Assembly (NCBI RefSeq): GCF_019659805.1
Contig: NZ_JAIFRO010000004.1
Location: forward strand, 62,001 to 126,000
Length of the DNA: 64,000 nucleotides
Direction: 5' to 3'
Origin: Bartonella raoultii
GTDB taxonomy: Bacteria; Pseudomonadota; Alphaproteobacteria; Rhizobiales; Rhizobiaceae
In this document: positions 51,246-60,140 of the stretch, in pieces
Layout of the letters: each line of letters opens with the position of its first letter
Position numbering within the stretch: position 1 is the first letter of the stretch
The notes under the pieces: model-generated
Told to the model about the DNA's origin: nothing
What the model saw: the letters and a program-made list of their open reading frames with translations, nothing else
Database searches by the model: none
Position numbers and translations under genes: made by a program

Positions 51246-52580
51246 AAAACATGCCCCAACTAAAAATTTCAGCACATCAGCAAAATGTTTGGAAGACAAC
51301 GCATAAATGCAAATAACGCATAGGACATGTAGAAATGCCTAAAAATGATGAAAAAAATACGTGAAAGAGGAATATCATGGCTTTCCAATTGTTTACAGAG
51401 CTTTTCAATATCATTGAAACGGCAACACAAACATATATCACCGATATTTCAAAAACAGTGATTACTGTAGCAACACCCTTCATCTCTACCGGGCTTACAA
51501 TCGCTTTTATCGTCTATGCTATACTCGTCATGCGCGGTACAATAGAAATGCCTGTCTCTGAATTCTTAAGCCGATGTCTAAGAATGAGTATTGTCATTTC
51601 CATCGCAATAACCTCTGGCCTTTATCAACAGGAAATCACAGACATTATAATCAAGACCCCTTCTGAGTTATTCCAAGCACTTATAAAAGACCCTGCCGAT
51701 AACACAAAATTAAGTGATTTGCTTGATCAAGCCGCCAAAAACGGTTTCAGCTATGCTAACCAAAATTTCGAAGAAGCTGTCTATTTTAATTCCGACGGTT
51801 TTCTCTTTGCTCTCTTTGGTATCCTCATGTTGCTCGCAACATGCAGCTTCCTAGCAATTGGCAGTGCATTCATTCTGTTAGCAAAAGTTATAATCTCACT
51901 TCTCGCCGGACTTGGACCATTCTTCATTCTTGCACTACTCTGGCAAGCAACACGTCGCTTCTTTGACCAATGGATCGTACAAATCTTGAGCTATACAATT
52001 CTTATCGTATTCCTCTCCACTTTATTTAATCTCATGATGCGTATCTTCTTACTTTATACGCAAAGTATGCAAATTGATTACTCCTACAATATGGGTTACA
52101 CGCTTGGCGGGGCAATTATCTTGTCTATTATTTTCACAATACTGCTGTTCAAACTCTCAGGCATGGCCCATTCTTTAGCAAAAGGCATAACGCTTGGGCA
52201 TCTGTGGAGAGGTTCTTATAAAAACTAGAGGATCCAAACAATAATATTTCTTCATAAAAACAAGAAACCAATAAGCAAAGCTCTCCAATAAAAAATATCT
52301 AGGCGCCAAGTGAATATTTTCATCACAAAAAGTAAAATTAAGAAAATAAAAACTATCGCAAACTATACAATTTAATTTATAATCAAAATTGAAATAGTGA
52401 CAAAAAAGTGCTAGGCTGTATTTTACAGTCATAAAAGATGGATTTTAAAAATGAAACCAATCATTTCTATCGTTTTGATTGCCGGTCTTTTATCGGCTTG
52501 TGCATTGGCTCCAAAGCCAAAACAACCAAACAATTGGAATCGCGTACCCATTAACAAAACAGTCCCTATCGAAATTCAAC
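51246..52580 (+). repeat. trwI-trwH repeat unit, copy 2
   Basis: Second of four units. Homology with copies 3 and 4 extends upstream into the shared trwJ 3' end and downstream into the trwG-derived start of the next gene, so the true duplicated unit is about 2.3-2.5 kb. Confidence 0.9.
51377..52228 (+). CDS. trwI2: TrwI2, VirB6-like channel protein
   Basis: 283 residues, identical in protein sequence to TrwI1. Lies between trwJ2 and the intact trwH2, with the same AGAGGAAT leader. Identity, with the variable trwJ next to it, points to gene conversion or very recent duplication. Confidence 0.93.
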   Translation: MAFQLFTELFNIIETATQTYITDISKTVITVATPFISTGLTIAFIVYAILVMRGTIEMPVSEFLSRCLRMSIVISIAITSGLYQQEITDIIIKTPSELFQALIKDPADNTKLSDLLDQAAKNGFSYANQNFEEAVYFNSDGFLFALFGILMLLATCSFLAIGSAFILLAKVIISLLAGLGPFFILALLWQATRRFFDQWIVQILSYTILIVFLSTLFNLMMRIFLLYTQSMQIDYSYNMGYTLGGAIILSIIFTILLFKLSGMAHSLAKGITLGHLWRGSYKN

Positions 52581-52594
52581 GAGAAGCAGTATGA
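52451..52594 (+). CDS. trwH2: TrwH2, VirB7-like lipoprotein (intact)
   Basis: 47-residue lipoprotein: signal MKPIISIVLIAGLLSA, acylated cysteine Cys17 in LLSAC, then ALAPKPKQPNNWNRVPINKT. VirB7 anchors the VirB9-VirB10 core complex in the outer membrane. Too short for usual gene finders. The stop overlaps the next ATG (ATGA at 52591-52594). Confidence 0.88.
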   Translation: MKPIISIVLIAGLLSACALAPKPKQPNNWNRVPINKTVPIEIQREAV

Positions 52595-53526
52595 GAAAAA
52601 AACAAGCTAAACCAGTCAAAGCAGAAAAACTCAATAGTTATTATGAAGAAAGCAGAGGTTTAGAATGGAAACGCATTGGCAGTGGAAATGTCAATCTTTC
52701 TGTAAAGTGGACAAACAAAATATTAAAGCTGCTTATGATAATAAGCGCCGTTGCGCTTTTAGAAATGCCAAAACTCGCAATTTCACAATCATCACAAACT
52801 TCACAAAAACAGATAGCAGAAAATATCAGCAAATATATTCAAGGGCTTGGAATTTTAAAGGATAGTCAAAATTCGGCAATAAAAGCACAGCTAGAAATAT
52901 TAACACAACAATTTCAAGAAACGCAACAACGGCTTGAGAAACTAAACGCTATACATACATCCATAACGGGAAATCGTATAAAAGAGGCTGAAGCAAAAAA
53001 TACAGTTGATCTATCAGAAGGATATATACGAGAAATTTTCGCACCACCCGCAAATATAGAAAATTATGTCTTGCTTGATAATCCATATAATGTTCCTTCT
53101 CGTAGAACAAGACCTATAACAACAGCTTTGAGCAGACATCAAATAACTGATCCAATAGAATTAGGTACTAGTTACAAAAATGACCGAGGAGAAGTCGTGC
53201 AAAAGCTCCAAAATACAATCGCTTTTGGAGAACACATAAATAGAGATGTTTTTAGTATGGCGCATAATCGTTTTGAAGCACTCAAAAAATTGGTAGAAAA
53301 AATCAAAGACACAAATGATTTGAAAAGTCTTGCTGAAGTACAAGCAAGCATAGATTTTCTATTCACTGCAATCCAAAATGAAACAATAAAATTCCAAGCA
53401 ACTACACATTCCTATAAAAGTCAAAAAGCACTTATCAATCAGCGTAAACAGCAATTATATGCAACAGTATTCAGCCATACCAATACGCATATGCCCAGTC
53501 TACAATCTATTACAAAGAAATTTTAA
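52591..53526 (+). CDS. trwJ3: TrwJ3, chimera of TrwG N-terminus and VirB5-like protein
   Basis: 311 residues. Residues 1-25 (MRKKQAKPVKAEKLNSYYEE and SRGLE) equal the start of TrwG at 57456. A linker (WKRIGSGNVNLSVKWTNK) leads to a signal-like segment, KILKLLMIISAVALLEMPKL, then AISQ and the VirB5 body with SITGNRI and the shared C-terminal module from about 208. No other start with a basic n-region exists, so the chimera is probably translated as such, with an unusually long n-region of some 43 residues. The ribosome site is GAGAAG, weaker than trwG's GAGGAG. Confidence 0.82.
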   Translation: MRKKQAKPVKAEKLNSYYEESRGLEWKRIGSGNVNLSVKWTNKILKLLMIISAVALLEMPKLAISQSSQTSQKQIAENISKYIQGLGILKDSQNSAIKAQLEILTQQFQETQQRLEKLNAIHTSITGNRIKEAEAKNTVDLSEGYIREIFAPPANIENYVLLDNPYNVPSRRTRPITTALSRHQITDPIELGTSYKNDRGEVVQKLQNTIAFGEHINRDVFSMAHNRFEALKKLVEKIKDTNDLKSLAEVQASIDFLFTAIQNETIKFQATTHSYKSQKALINQRKQQLYATVFSHTNTHMPSLQSITKKF

Positions 53527-53610
53527 GTAATACGATTGTCATTCCTCTTTGCGTGTGTGCTAACAAATTAATCCCTCCACCCTACTTGTGAAACACTGCA
53601 GACAAAAAGC

Positions 53611-54945
53611 AAAACATGCCCCAACTAAAAATTTCAGCACATCAGCAAAATGTTTGGAAGACAACGCATAAATGCAAATAACGCATAGGACATGTAGAAA
53701 TGCCTAAAAATGATGAAAAAAATACGTGAAAGAGGAATATCATGGCTTTCCAATTGTTTACAGAGCTTTTCAATATCATTGAAACGGCAACACAAACATA
53801 TATCACCGATATTTCAAAAACAGTGATTACTGTAGCAACACCCTTCATCTCTACCGGGCTTACAATCGCTTTTATCGTCTATGCTATACTCGTCATGCGC
53901 GGTACAATAGAAATGCCTGTCTCTGAATTCTTAAGCCGATGTCTAAGAATGAGTATTGTCATTTCCATCGCAATAACCTCTGGCCTTTATCAACAGGAAA
54001 TCACAGACATTATAATCAAGACCCCTTCTGAGTTATTCCAAGCACTTATAAAAGACCCTGCCGATAACACAAAATTAAGTGATTTGCTTGATCAAGCCGC
54101 CAAAAACGGTTTCAGCTATGCTAACCAAAATTTCGAAGAAGCTGTCTATTTTAATTCCGACGGTTTTCTCTTTGCTCTCTTTGGTATCCTCATGTTGCTC
54201 GCAACATGCAGCTTCCTAGCAATTGGCAGTGCATTCATTCTGTTAGCAAAAGTTATAATCTCACTTCTCGCCGGACTTGGACCATTCTTCATTCTTGCAC
54301 TACTCTGGCAAGCAACACGTCGCTTCTTTGACCAATGGATCGTACAAATCTTGAGCTATACAATTCTTATCGTATTCCTCTCCACTTTATTTAATCTCAT
54401 GATGCGTATCTTCTTACTTTATACGCAAAGTATGCAAATTGATTACTCCTACAATATGGGTTACACGCTTGGCGGGGCAATTATCTTGTCTATTATTTTC
54501 ACAATACTGCTGTTCAAACTCTCAGGCATGGCCCATTCTTTAGCAAAAGGCATAACGCTTGGGCATCTGTGGAGAGGTTCTTATAAAAACTAGAGGATCC
54601 AAACAATAATATTTCTTCATAAAAACAAGAAACCAATAAGCAAAGCTCTCCAATAAAAAATATCTAGGCGCCAAGTGAATATTTTCATCACAAAAAGTAA
54701 AATTAAGAAAATAAAAACTATCGCAAACTATACAATTTAATTTATAATCAAAATTGAAATAGTGACAAAAAAGTGCTAGGCTGTATTTTACAGTCATAAA
54801 AGATGGATTTTAAAAATGAAACCAATCATTTCTATCGTTTTGATTGCCGGTCTTTTATCAGCTTGTGCATTGGCTCCAAAGCCAAAACAACCAAACAATT
54901 AGAATCGCGTACCCATTAACAAAACAGTCCCTATTGAAATTCAAC
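53611..54945 (+). repeat. trwI-trwH repeat unit, copy 3
   Basis: Third unit. Differs from copy 2 at a few bases in trwH, including TGG to TAG at codon 29. Confidence 0.9.
53742..54593 (+). CDS. trwI3: TrwI3, VirB6-like channel protein
   Basis: 283 residues, identical to TrwI1, TrwI2 and TrwI4. Between trwJ3 and the truncated trwH3. Confidence 0.93.
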   Translation: MAFQLFTELFNIIETATQTYITDISKTVITVATPFISTGLTIAFIVYAILVMRGTIEMPVSEFLSRCLRMSIVISIAITSGLYQQEITDIIIKTPSELFQALIKDPADNTKLSDLLDQAAKNGFSYANQNFEEAVYFNSDGFLFALFGILMLLATCSFLAIGSAFILLAKVIISLLAGLGPFFILALLWQATRRFFDQWIVQILSYTILIVFLSTLFNLMMRIFLLYTQSMQIDYSYNMGYTLGGAIILSIIFTILLFKLSGMAHSLAKGITLGHLWRGSYKN

Positions 54946-54959
54946 GAGAAGCAGTATGA
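54816..54959 (+). pseudogene. trwH3: trwH3, VirB7-like lipoprotein truncated at codon 29
   Basis: Start, signal peptide and lipobox (LLSAC) are intact, but codon 29 is TAG (54900-54902) where intact copies have TGG (NNWNRV). A 28-residue lipopeptide could still be made and acylated, without the C-terminal part that binds VirB9. The ATGA junction with the next gene remains at 54956-54959 but would no longer be reached by ribosomes ending trwH3. Confidence 0.8.
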
Positions 54960-56026
54960 GAAAAAAACAAGCTAAACCAGTCAAAGCAGAAAAACTCAAT
55001 AGTTATTATGAAGAAAGCAGAGGTTTAGAATGGAAACGCGTTGGCAGTGGAAGTGTCAATCTTTCTGTAAAGTGGACAAACAAAATATTAAAGCTGCTTA
55101 TGATAATAAGCGCCGTTGCGCTTTTAGAAATGCCAAAACTCGCAATTTCACAACCAGCAAATCCTACGCAACGCAAGGGGGGCCAAGCAGCTTCTCCGCA
55201 ACGTAAGGGGAAACCAGCAACTCCTCCGCAACACCAGGGGGATATGGCGAATGTAAAAAGTGTTAAAGCCATGCAAGAACAAGCGCCCATTTTACAATCA
55301 AAAAACGGTATGGCAGAACTTTTTATGAGTCTTGGCCAGCTTGAAATTTCAATGCACGAACACGTGGAAAAGCTATCAGAACAAAGTGAGCTACTAACAA
55401 AACAATTTCAAACAATACAACAACAGTTTAAGAGAACAGAAAAAATATATGAATCTATAACAGGAAATCGTATAACGGAAGCTAATAAAAAAGCAATCAA
55501 TACATTAGAAGAATATATACAAGCAATTTTAGGGCCAGATGCAGATATAACAAAATATATATCGGATAATGATATATTGCTAACGGCTGTTCCCACACAA
55601 GATGAAGCCAATAAAGTCAATAACATCTTGAAGAGCTATGAACTAAAGAATGCGCGACAATTAATTAGTAATTACAAGTATGACCGAAAATACATTTCTC
55701 AAAAGGTCCAAAATACAATCGCTTTTGGAGAAAATATAAGCAGAAAATCTTTTGTTATGGCGCATAATCGTTTTGAAGCACTCAAAAAATTGGTAGAAAG
55801 AATCGAAGACACAAACGATTTGAAAAGTATTGCTGAAATACAAGCAAGCATAAGATTTTTATCGAGTGCAATACAAAATGAAATAATAAAGTTCCAAATA
55901 CTTACAGATTCTTATAACAATCAAGAAGAGCTGCTCAATCAGCGTAAACAGCAATTATATGCAACAGTGTTCCGCCATACCAATACGCATATGCCTAGTC
56001 TACGATCTATTACAAAGAAATTTTAA
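54956..56026 (+). CDS. trwJ4: TrwJ4, chimera of TrwG N-terminus and VirB5-like protein
   Basis: 356 residues, the longest TrwJ. The first 65 residues match TrwJ3, with the TrwG-derived start. Right after the signal region come three degenerate repeats of about ten residues (NPTQRKGGQAA, SPQRKGKPAT, PPQHQGDMAN). A helical region and the shared C-terminal module follow, here somewhat diverged (LVERIEDTNDLKSIAEIQAS). Ribosome site GAGAAG as for trwJ3. Confidence 0.82.
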   Translation: MRKKQAKPVKAEKLNSYYEESRGLEWKRVGSGSVNLSVKWTNKILKLLMIISAVALLEMPKLAISQPANPTQRKGGQAASPQRKGKPATPPQHQGDMANVKSVKAMQEQAPILQSKNGMAELFMSLGQLEISMHEHVEKLSEQSELLTKQFQTIQQQFKRTEKIYESITGNRITEANKKAINTLEEYIQAILGPDADITKYISDNDILLTAVPTQDEANKVNNILKSYELKNARQLISNYKYDRKYISQKVQNTIAFGENISRKSFVMAHNRFEALKKLVERIEDTNDLKSIAEIQASIRFLSSAIQNEIIKFQILTDSYNNQEELLNQRKQQLYATVFRHTNTHMPSLRSITKKF

Positions 56027-56110
56027 GTAATACGATTGTCATTCCTCTTTGCGTGTGTGCTAACAAATTAATCCCTCCACCCTACTTGTGAAACACTGCA
56101 GACAAAAAGC

Positions 56111-57445
56111 AAAACATGCCCCAACTAAAAATTTCAGCACATCAGCAAAATGTTTGGAAGACAACGCATAAATGCAAATAACGCATAGGACATGTAGAAA
56201 TGCCTAAAAATGATGAAAAAAATACGTGAAAGAGGAATATCATGGCTTTCCAATTGTTTACAGAGCTTTTCAATATCATTGAAACGGCAACACAAACATA
56301 TATCACCGATATTTCAAAAACAGTGATTACTGTAGCAACACCCTTCATCTCTACCGGGCTTACAATCGCTTTTATCGTCTATGCTATACTCGTCATGCGC
56401 GGTACAATAGAAATGCCTGTCTCTGAATTCTTAAGCCGATGTCTAAGAATGAGTATTGTCATTTCCATCGCAATAACCTCTGGCCTTTATCAACAGGAAA
56501 TCACAGACATTATAATCAAGACCCCTTCTGAGTTATTCCAAGCACTTATAAAAGACCCTGCCGATAACACAAAATTAAGTGATTTGCTTGATCAAGCCGC
56601 CAAAAACGGTTTCAGCTATGCTAACCAAAATTTCGAAGAAGCTGTCTATTTTAATTCCGACGGTTTTCTCTTTGCTCTCTTTGGTATCCTCATGTTGCTC
56701 GCAACATGCAGCTTCCTAGCAATTGGCAGTGCATTCATTCTGTTAGCAAAAGTTATAATCTCACTTCTCGCCGGACTTGGACCATTCTTCATTCTTGCAC
56801 TACTCTGGCAAGCAACACGTCGCTTCTTTGACCAATGGATCGTACAAATCTTGAGCTATACAATTCTTATCGTATTCCTCTCCACTTTATTTAATCTCAT
56901 GATGCGTATCTTCTTACTTTATACGCAAAGTATGCAAATTGATTACTCCTACAATATGGGTTACACGCTTGGCGGGGCAATTATCTTGTCTATTATTTTC
57001 ACAATACTGCTGTTCAAACTCTCAGGCATGGCCCATTCTTTAGCAAAAGGCATAACGCTTGGGCATCTGTGGAGAGGTTCTTATAAAAACTAGAGGATCC
57101 AAACAATAATATTTCTTCATAAAAACAAGAAACCAATAAGCAAAGCTCTCCAATAAAAAATATCTAGGCGCCAAGTGAATATTTTCATCACAAAAAGTAA
57201 AATTAAGAAAATAAAAACTATCGCAAACTATACAATTTAATTTATAATCAAAATTGAAATAGTGACAAAAAAGTGCTAGGCTGTATTTTACAGTCATAAA
57301 AGATGGATTTTAAAAATGAAACCAATCATTTCTATCGTTTTGATTGCCGGTCTTTTATCGGCTTGTGCATTGGCTCCAAAGCCAAAACAACCAAACAATT
57401 GGAATCGCGTACCCATTAACAAAACAGTCCCTATCGAAATTCAAC
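56111..57445 (+). repeat. trwI-trwH repeat unit, copy 4
   Basis: Fourth unit, followed by the true trwG. It differs from the others near the end by GAGGAG in place of GAGAAG. This is probably the original position of trwI-trwH, as trwH-trwG is the ancestral order. Confidence 0.9.
56242..57093 (+). CDS. trwI4: TrwI4, VirB6-like channel protein
   Basis: 283 residues, identical to the other three TrwI copies. The copy in ancestral context: trwI-trwH-trwG. Confidence 0.93.
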   Translation: MAFQLFTELFNIIETATQTYITDISKTVITVATPFISTGLTIAFIVYAILVMRGTIEMPVSEFLSRCLRMSIVISIAITSGLYQQEITDIIIKTPSELFQALIKDPADNTKLSDLLDQAAKNGFSYANQNFEEAVYFNSDGFLFALFGILMLLATCSFLAIGSAFILLAKVIISLLAGLGPFFILALLWQATRRFFDQWIVQILSYTILIVFLSTLFNLMMRIFLLYTQSMQIDYSYNMGYTLGGAIILSIIFTILLFKLSGMAHSLAKGITLGHLWRGSYKN

Positions 57446-57459
57446 GAGGAGCAGTATGA
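57316..57459 (+). CDS. trwH4: TrwH4, VirB7-like lipoprotein (intact)
   Basis: 47 residues, lipobox LLSAC, ends EIQRGAV where TrwH2 ends EIQREAV; the change results from the stronger trwG ribosome site GAGGAG. ATGA overlap with trwG at 57456. With trwH2 it is one of only two full-length VirB7 genes here. Confidence 0.88.
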   Translation: MKPIISIVLIAGLLSACALAPKPKQPNNWNRVPINKTVPIEIQRGAV

Positions 57460-58154
57460 GAAAAAAACAAGCTAAACCAGTCAAAGCAGAAAAACTCAAT
57501 AGTTATTATGAAGAAAGCAGAGGTTTGGAACGGGAGCTCATAAGCGAATTTATAAAATCACGCAGAACAGCTTGGCGTGTAGCAGGTGTTGTTGGCATTT
57601 TTGGATTATTCGGTATGATGTGCGGAGTGATTGGTTTTTCCCAACCCGCTCCTACTCCTTTGGTTTTACGCGTTGACAACACGACGGGGGCGGTTGATGT
57701 CATCTCTACCATACGCGAACATGAAACCAGTTACGGAGAAGTTGTAGATAGGTACTGGCTTAATCAATACGTATTAAACCGCGAAGCTTATGACTATGAT
57801 ACTATTCAGTTAAACTATAAAACGGCAGCACTTTTAAGTGCACCAACAGTGCAACAAGAGTTTCACAAAATTTATGAAGGTGACAATGCGCCTGACAAAA
57901 TCCTTTCTAATAAAGCGCGCATTATAGTAACAGTACGATCAATCCAGCCTGATAGGCAGGGTCAAGCAACCATACGTTTTACAACACAACAATATGACAG
58001 CAACGGTGTAGTTGGACCAAAACAACATAAAATTGCAACAATTAGTTATACCTATGTTGGTGCACCAATGACATCATCTGATCGATTGCTTAATCCCCTT
58101 GGTTTCCAAATAACGAGTTACCGCACTGACCCAGAAGTACTTTTGAATAATTAA
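57456..58154 (+). CDS. trwG: TrwG, VirB8-like assembly protein
   Basis: 232-residue bitopic inner-membrane protein: cytoplasmic N-terminus of about 40 residues, one helix (VAGVVGIFGLFGMMCGVIGF) at about 42-61, and the periplasmic VirB8 domain (SYGEVVDRYWLNQYVLNREA; YDTIQLNYKTAALLSAP). VirB8 nucleates assembly and touches VirB5, VirB6, VirB9 and VirB10. Its first 25 codons are the donor of the TrwJ3 and TrwJ4 N-termini. Confidence 0.93.
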   Translation: MRKKQAKPVKAEKLNSYYEESRGLERELISEFIKSRRTAWRVAGVVGIFGLFGMMCGVIGFSQPAPTPLVLRVDNTTGAVDVISTIREHETSYGEVVDRYWLNQYVLNREAYDYDTIQLNYKTAALLSAPTVQQEFHKIYEGDNAPDKILSNKARIIVTVRSIQPDRQGQATIRFTTQQYDSNGVVGPKQHKIATISYTYVGAPMTSSDRLLNPLGFQITSYRTDPEVLLNN

Positions 58155-58167
58155 GGAATTGATTTTT

Positions 58168-58974
58168 ATGAAAAAACTTGTGTTTGTGGCCTTACTCACC
58201 TCGTTTTCCTCCCTCTATACGATACCTGTTCAGGCGCTTAAAACCCCATCCAGTTCACAATATGATCATCGTATTCGCTATGTTTCATATAACAGTGATG
58301 ATGTCGTTCAAATTGAAACCGTTCTTGGTGTAGCAACACATATCATTCTTGAAGAAGGCGAGCGTTATATCACCCATGCTTTTGGTGATTCTGAAGCCTA
58401 TGCCTTTGCGCATAAAGGGCAGCATATATTTATTAAACCCAAAGCAGAACTTGCTAACACGAATCTTATCGTTGTCACTGACAAACGCAGCTATAAATTT
58501 CGATTACAGTTTCGCAATGACCGAGCTGGAGCAACTTATGAGTTAGCATTCCATTATCCTGATTCAACATCTAAAGATGTAGATGATAATAGCCAACATC
58601 TTGCTATTGAACGTGGTTTTCATCAAGGCGCAAAAGGTTATAATCTTCGTTACACTATGAGTGGTCACCAAGATATTGCCCCAATAAATGCTTGGGACAA
58701 TGGACGTATTACCTATTTCAAGTTTTCCGCCAATATGGATATGCCCTCGATTTACGTAGTAGATGCTGAAGGCAATGAAAGCTTAATACCGCGTACCATT
58801 GTAGGCAGTTCCAATGATATTATCGCTGTTCATAAGGTTAACCCTAAATGGCTCATACGCCTTGGTAAACGTGCTCTAGCGGTTTTCAATGAAGCTTATG
58901 ACCCTAATGGTATACCAAACACAACTGGGACAGTGTCCTCGATGGTTCATCGTATTAATAAAGGAGGAAAATAA
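58168..58974 (+). CDS. trwF: TrwF, VirB9-like core complex protein
   Basis: 268 residues from the ATG at 58168 with AAGGA at 58153-58157; an upstream in-frame start would add three residues. Signal peptide ends PVQA. N-terminal domain YDHRIRYVSYNSDDVVQIET and C-terminal beta domain (WDNGRITYFKFSANMDMPSI; VHKVNPKWLIRLGKRALAVF) are the VirB9 signature; the latter binds VirB7 and forms the outer-membrane ring. Confidence 0.94.
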   Translation: MKKLVFVALLTSFSSLYTIPVQALKTPSSSQYDHRIRYVSYNSDDVVQIETVLGVATHIILEEGERYITHAFGDSEAYAFAHKGQHIFIKPKAELANTNLIVVTDKRSYKFRLQFRNDRAGATYELAFHYPDSTSKDVDDNSQHLAIERGFHQGAKGYNLRYTMSGHQDIAPINAWDNGRITYFKFSANMDMPSIYVVDAEGNESLIPRTIVGSSNDIIAVHKVNPKWLIRLGKRALAVFNEAYDPNGIPNTTGTVSSMVHRINKGGK

Positions 58975-60140
58975 TGTTTGGTAAGAAGAAAGGAGATGAA
59001 ATTAACAAAAGTACAGCATTGGACGATACCCAGCAAAGACATATTGAAGGTGCGTATGGTAGCTCTGAGCTCGGTTTAGAACGCCGTCCAACCATTCCTG
59101 GTGCACGTACATTGTTAATAGTAGGAATCATTGCCATAGTAGCAATACCAATCATGCTGTCTTGGAAAGCTCTAAAAATGCGTAACGCTGTAAATGTTGA
59201 AGAAGAAAAACCTCAACAAACGGTGCAACAAATTATTCCAAGCTATACCCCTCGGATCATAGAAGAACGAAAAACTATAGAAGAATTGGAACATCCAACA
59301 CATCTGGATGAAACAACACAATCGATTTCACCGGCTTGGGCCCAACTTATTCAAACAACAATGCCCCCCCATTTGGTTAAAGATGCTGAGGATTTAGCAC
59401 GCAAACGTATGCTCAGTTCAAGTCTTAACGGCGGTGGAAGTAGCGAAAGCACAGCAAGTGATACAAAAAATGATAGCGCGAACACCAATAGAGGTAATAG
59501 CGAATTATTCGATAATCTCCAACCTGTACGGTTAGGTCAATCATATGCAGGGCAACTCCATAACCGTGATCTCCTCATTACGCAAGGAACACAGATAGAT
59601 TGCACACTGGAAACCAAAATCATCACATCACAACCTGGAATGACCACATGTTATTTAACACGTGATATTTATTCTACAAGTGGTCGTGTTGTGTTGCTTG
59701 ATCGTGGTTCTAAAGTGGTTGGTTTTTACCAAAGCGGCATACAACAAGGACAAATGCGTGTATTTGTACAATGGTTGCGTATTGAAACACCTTCTGGTGT
59801 TATCGTTAATCTTGACTCACCTGGTACAGGCCCTCTTGGCGAAGCTGGTATCGGTGGTTGGGTTGATACACATTTTTGGGAGCGGTTTAGTGGTGCAATC
59901 ATGGTGAGTATCATCGGTGATTTTGGAGAATGGGTGAGAAACAAAATTGGTTACGGAAATAAAGATAAAGATAAAGAAAGACTACAAAATGCACATAACG
60001 CCGAATCACTCGTAACCGATGTTATTCAAAATTCAATCAACATTATGCCAACACTTTATAAAAACCAAGGCGAGAGAGTAAATATTTTTGTTGCTCGCGA
60101 TCTGGATTTCAGCAATGTCTACAGTCTCGTTACACGATAA
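58974..60140 (+). CDS. trwE: TrwE, VirB10-like core complex protein
   Basis: 388 residues, GGAGG just upstream, overlapping the trwF stop by one base. Cytoplasmic N-terminus, one helix (TLLIVGIIAIVAIPIMLSW) at about 46-64, a flexible periplasmic region rich in Gln/Ser/Asn, and the C-terminal beta-barrel (LITQGTQIDCTLETKIITSQ; GRVVLLDRGSKVVGFY; GPLGEAGIGGWVDTHFWERF). VirB10 spans both membranes and forms the outer pore. Confidence 0.95.
   Translation: MFGKKKGDEINKSTALDDTQQRHIEGAYGSSELGLERRPTIPGARTLLIVGIIAIVAIPIMLSWKALKMRNAVNVEEEKPQQTVQQIIPSYTPRIIEERKTIEELEHPTHLDETTQSISPAWAQLIQTTMPPHLVKDAEDLARKRMLSSSLNGGGSSESTASDTKNDSANTNRGNSELFDNLQPVRLGQSYAGQLHNRDLLITQGTQIDCTLETKIITSQPGMTTCYLTRDIYSTSGRVVLLDRGSKVVGFYQSGIQQGQMRVFVQWLRIETPSGVIVNLDSPGTGPLGEAGIGGWVDTHFWERFSGAIMVSIIGDFGEWVRNKIGYGNKDKDKERLQNAHNAESLVTDVIQNSINIMPTLYKNQGERVNIFVARDLDFSNVYSLVTR

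Noticed and set aside
52665-52865. Alternative frame inside trwJ3 that looks protein-like (KVDKQNIKAAYDNKRR)
   Set aside because: It overlaps the conserved trwJ frame shared with trwJ4, is short, and has no ribosome site.
49057-57445. Four-fold trwI-trwH repeat as an assembly artefact
   Set aside because: The intervening trwJ genes differ and the trwH copies carry distinct mutations, so the copies are real, though exact identity of trwI could still hide small collapse errors.
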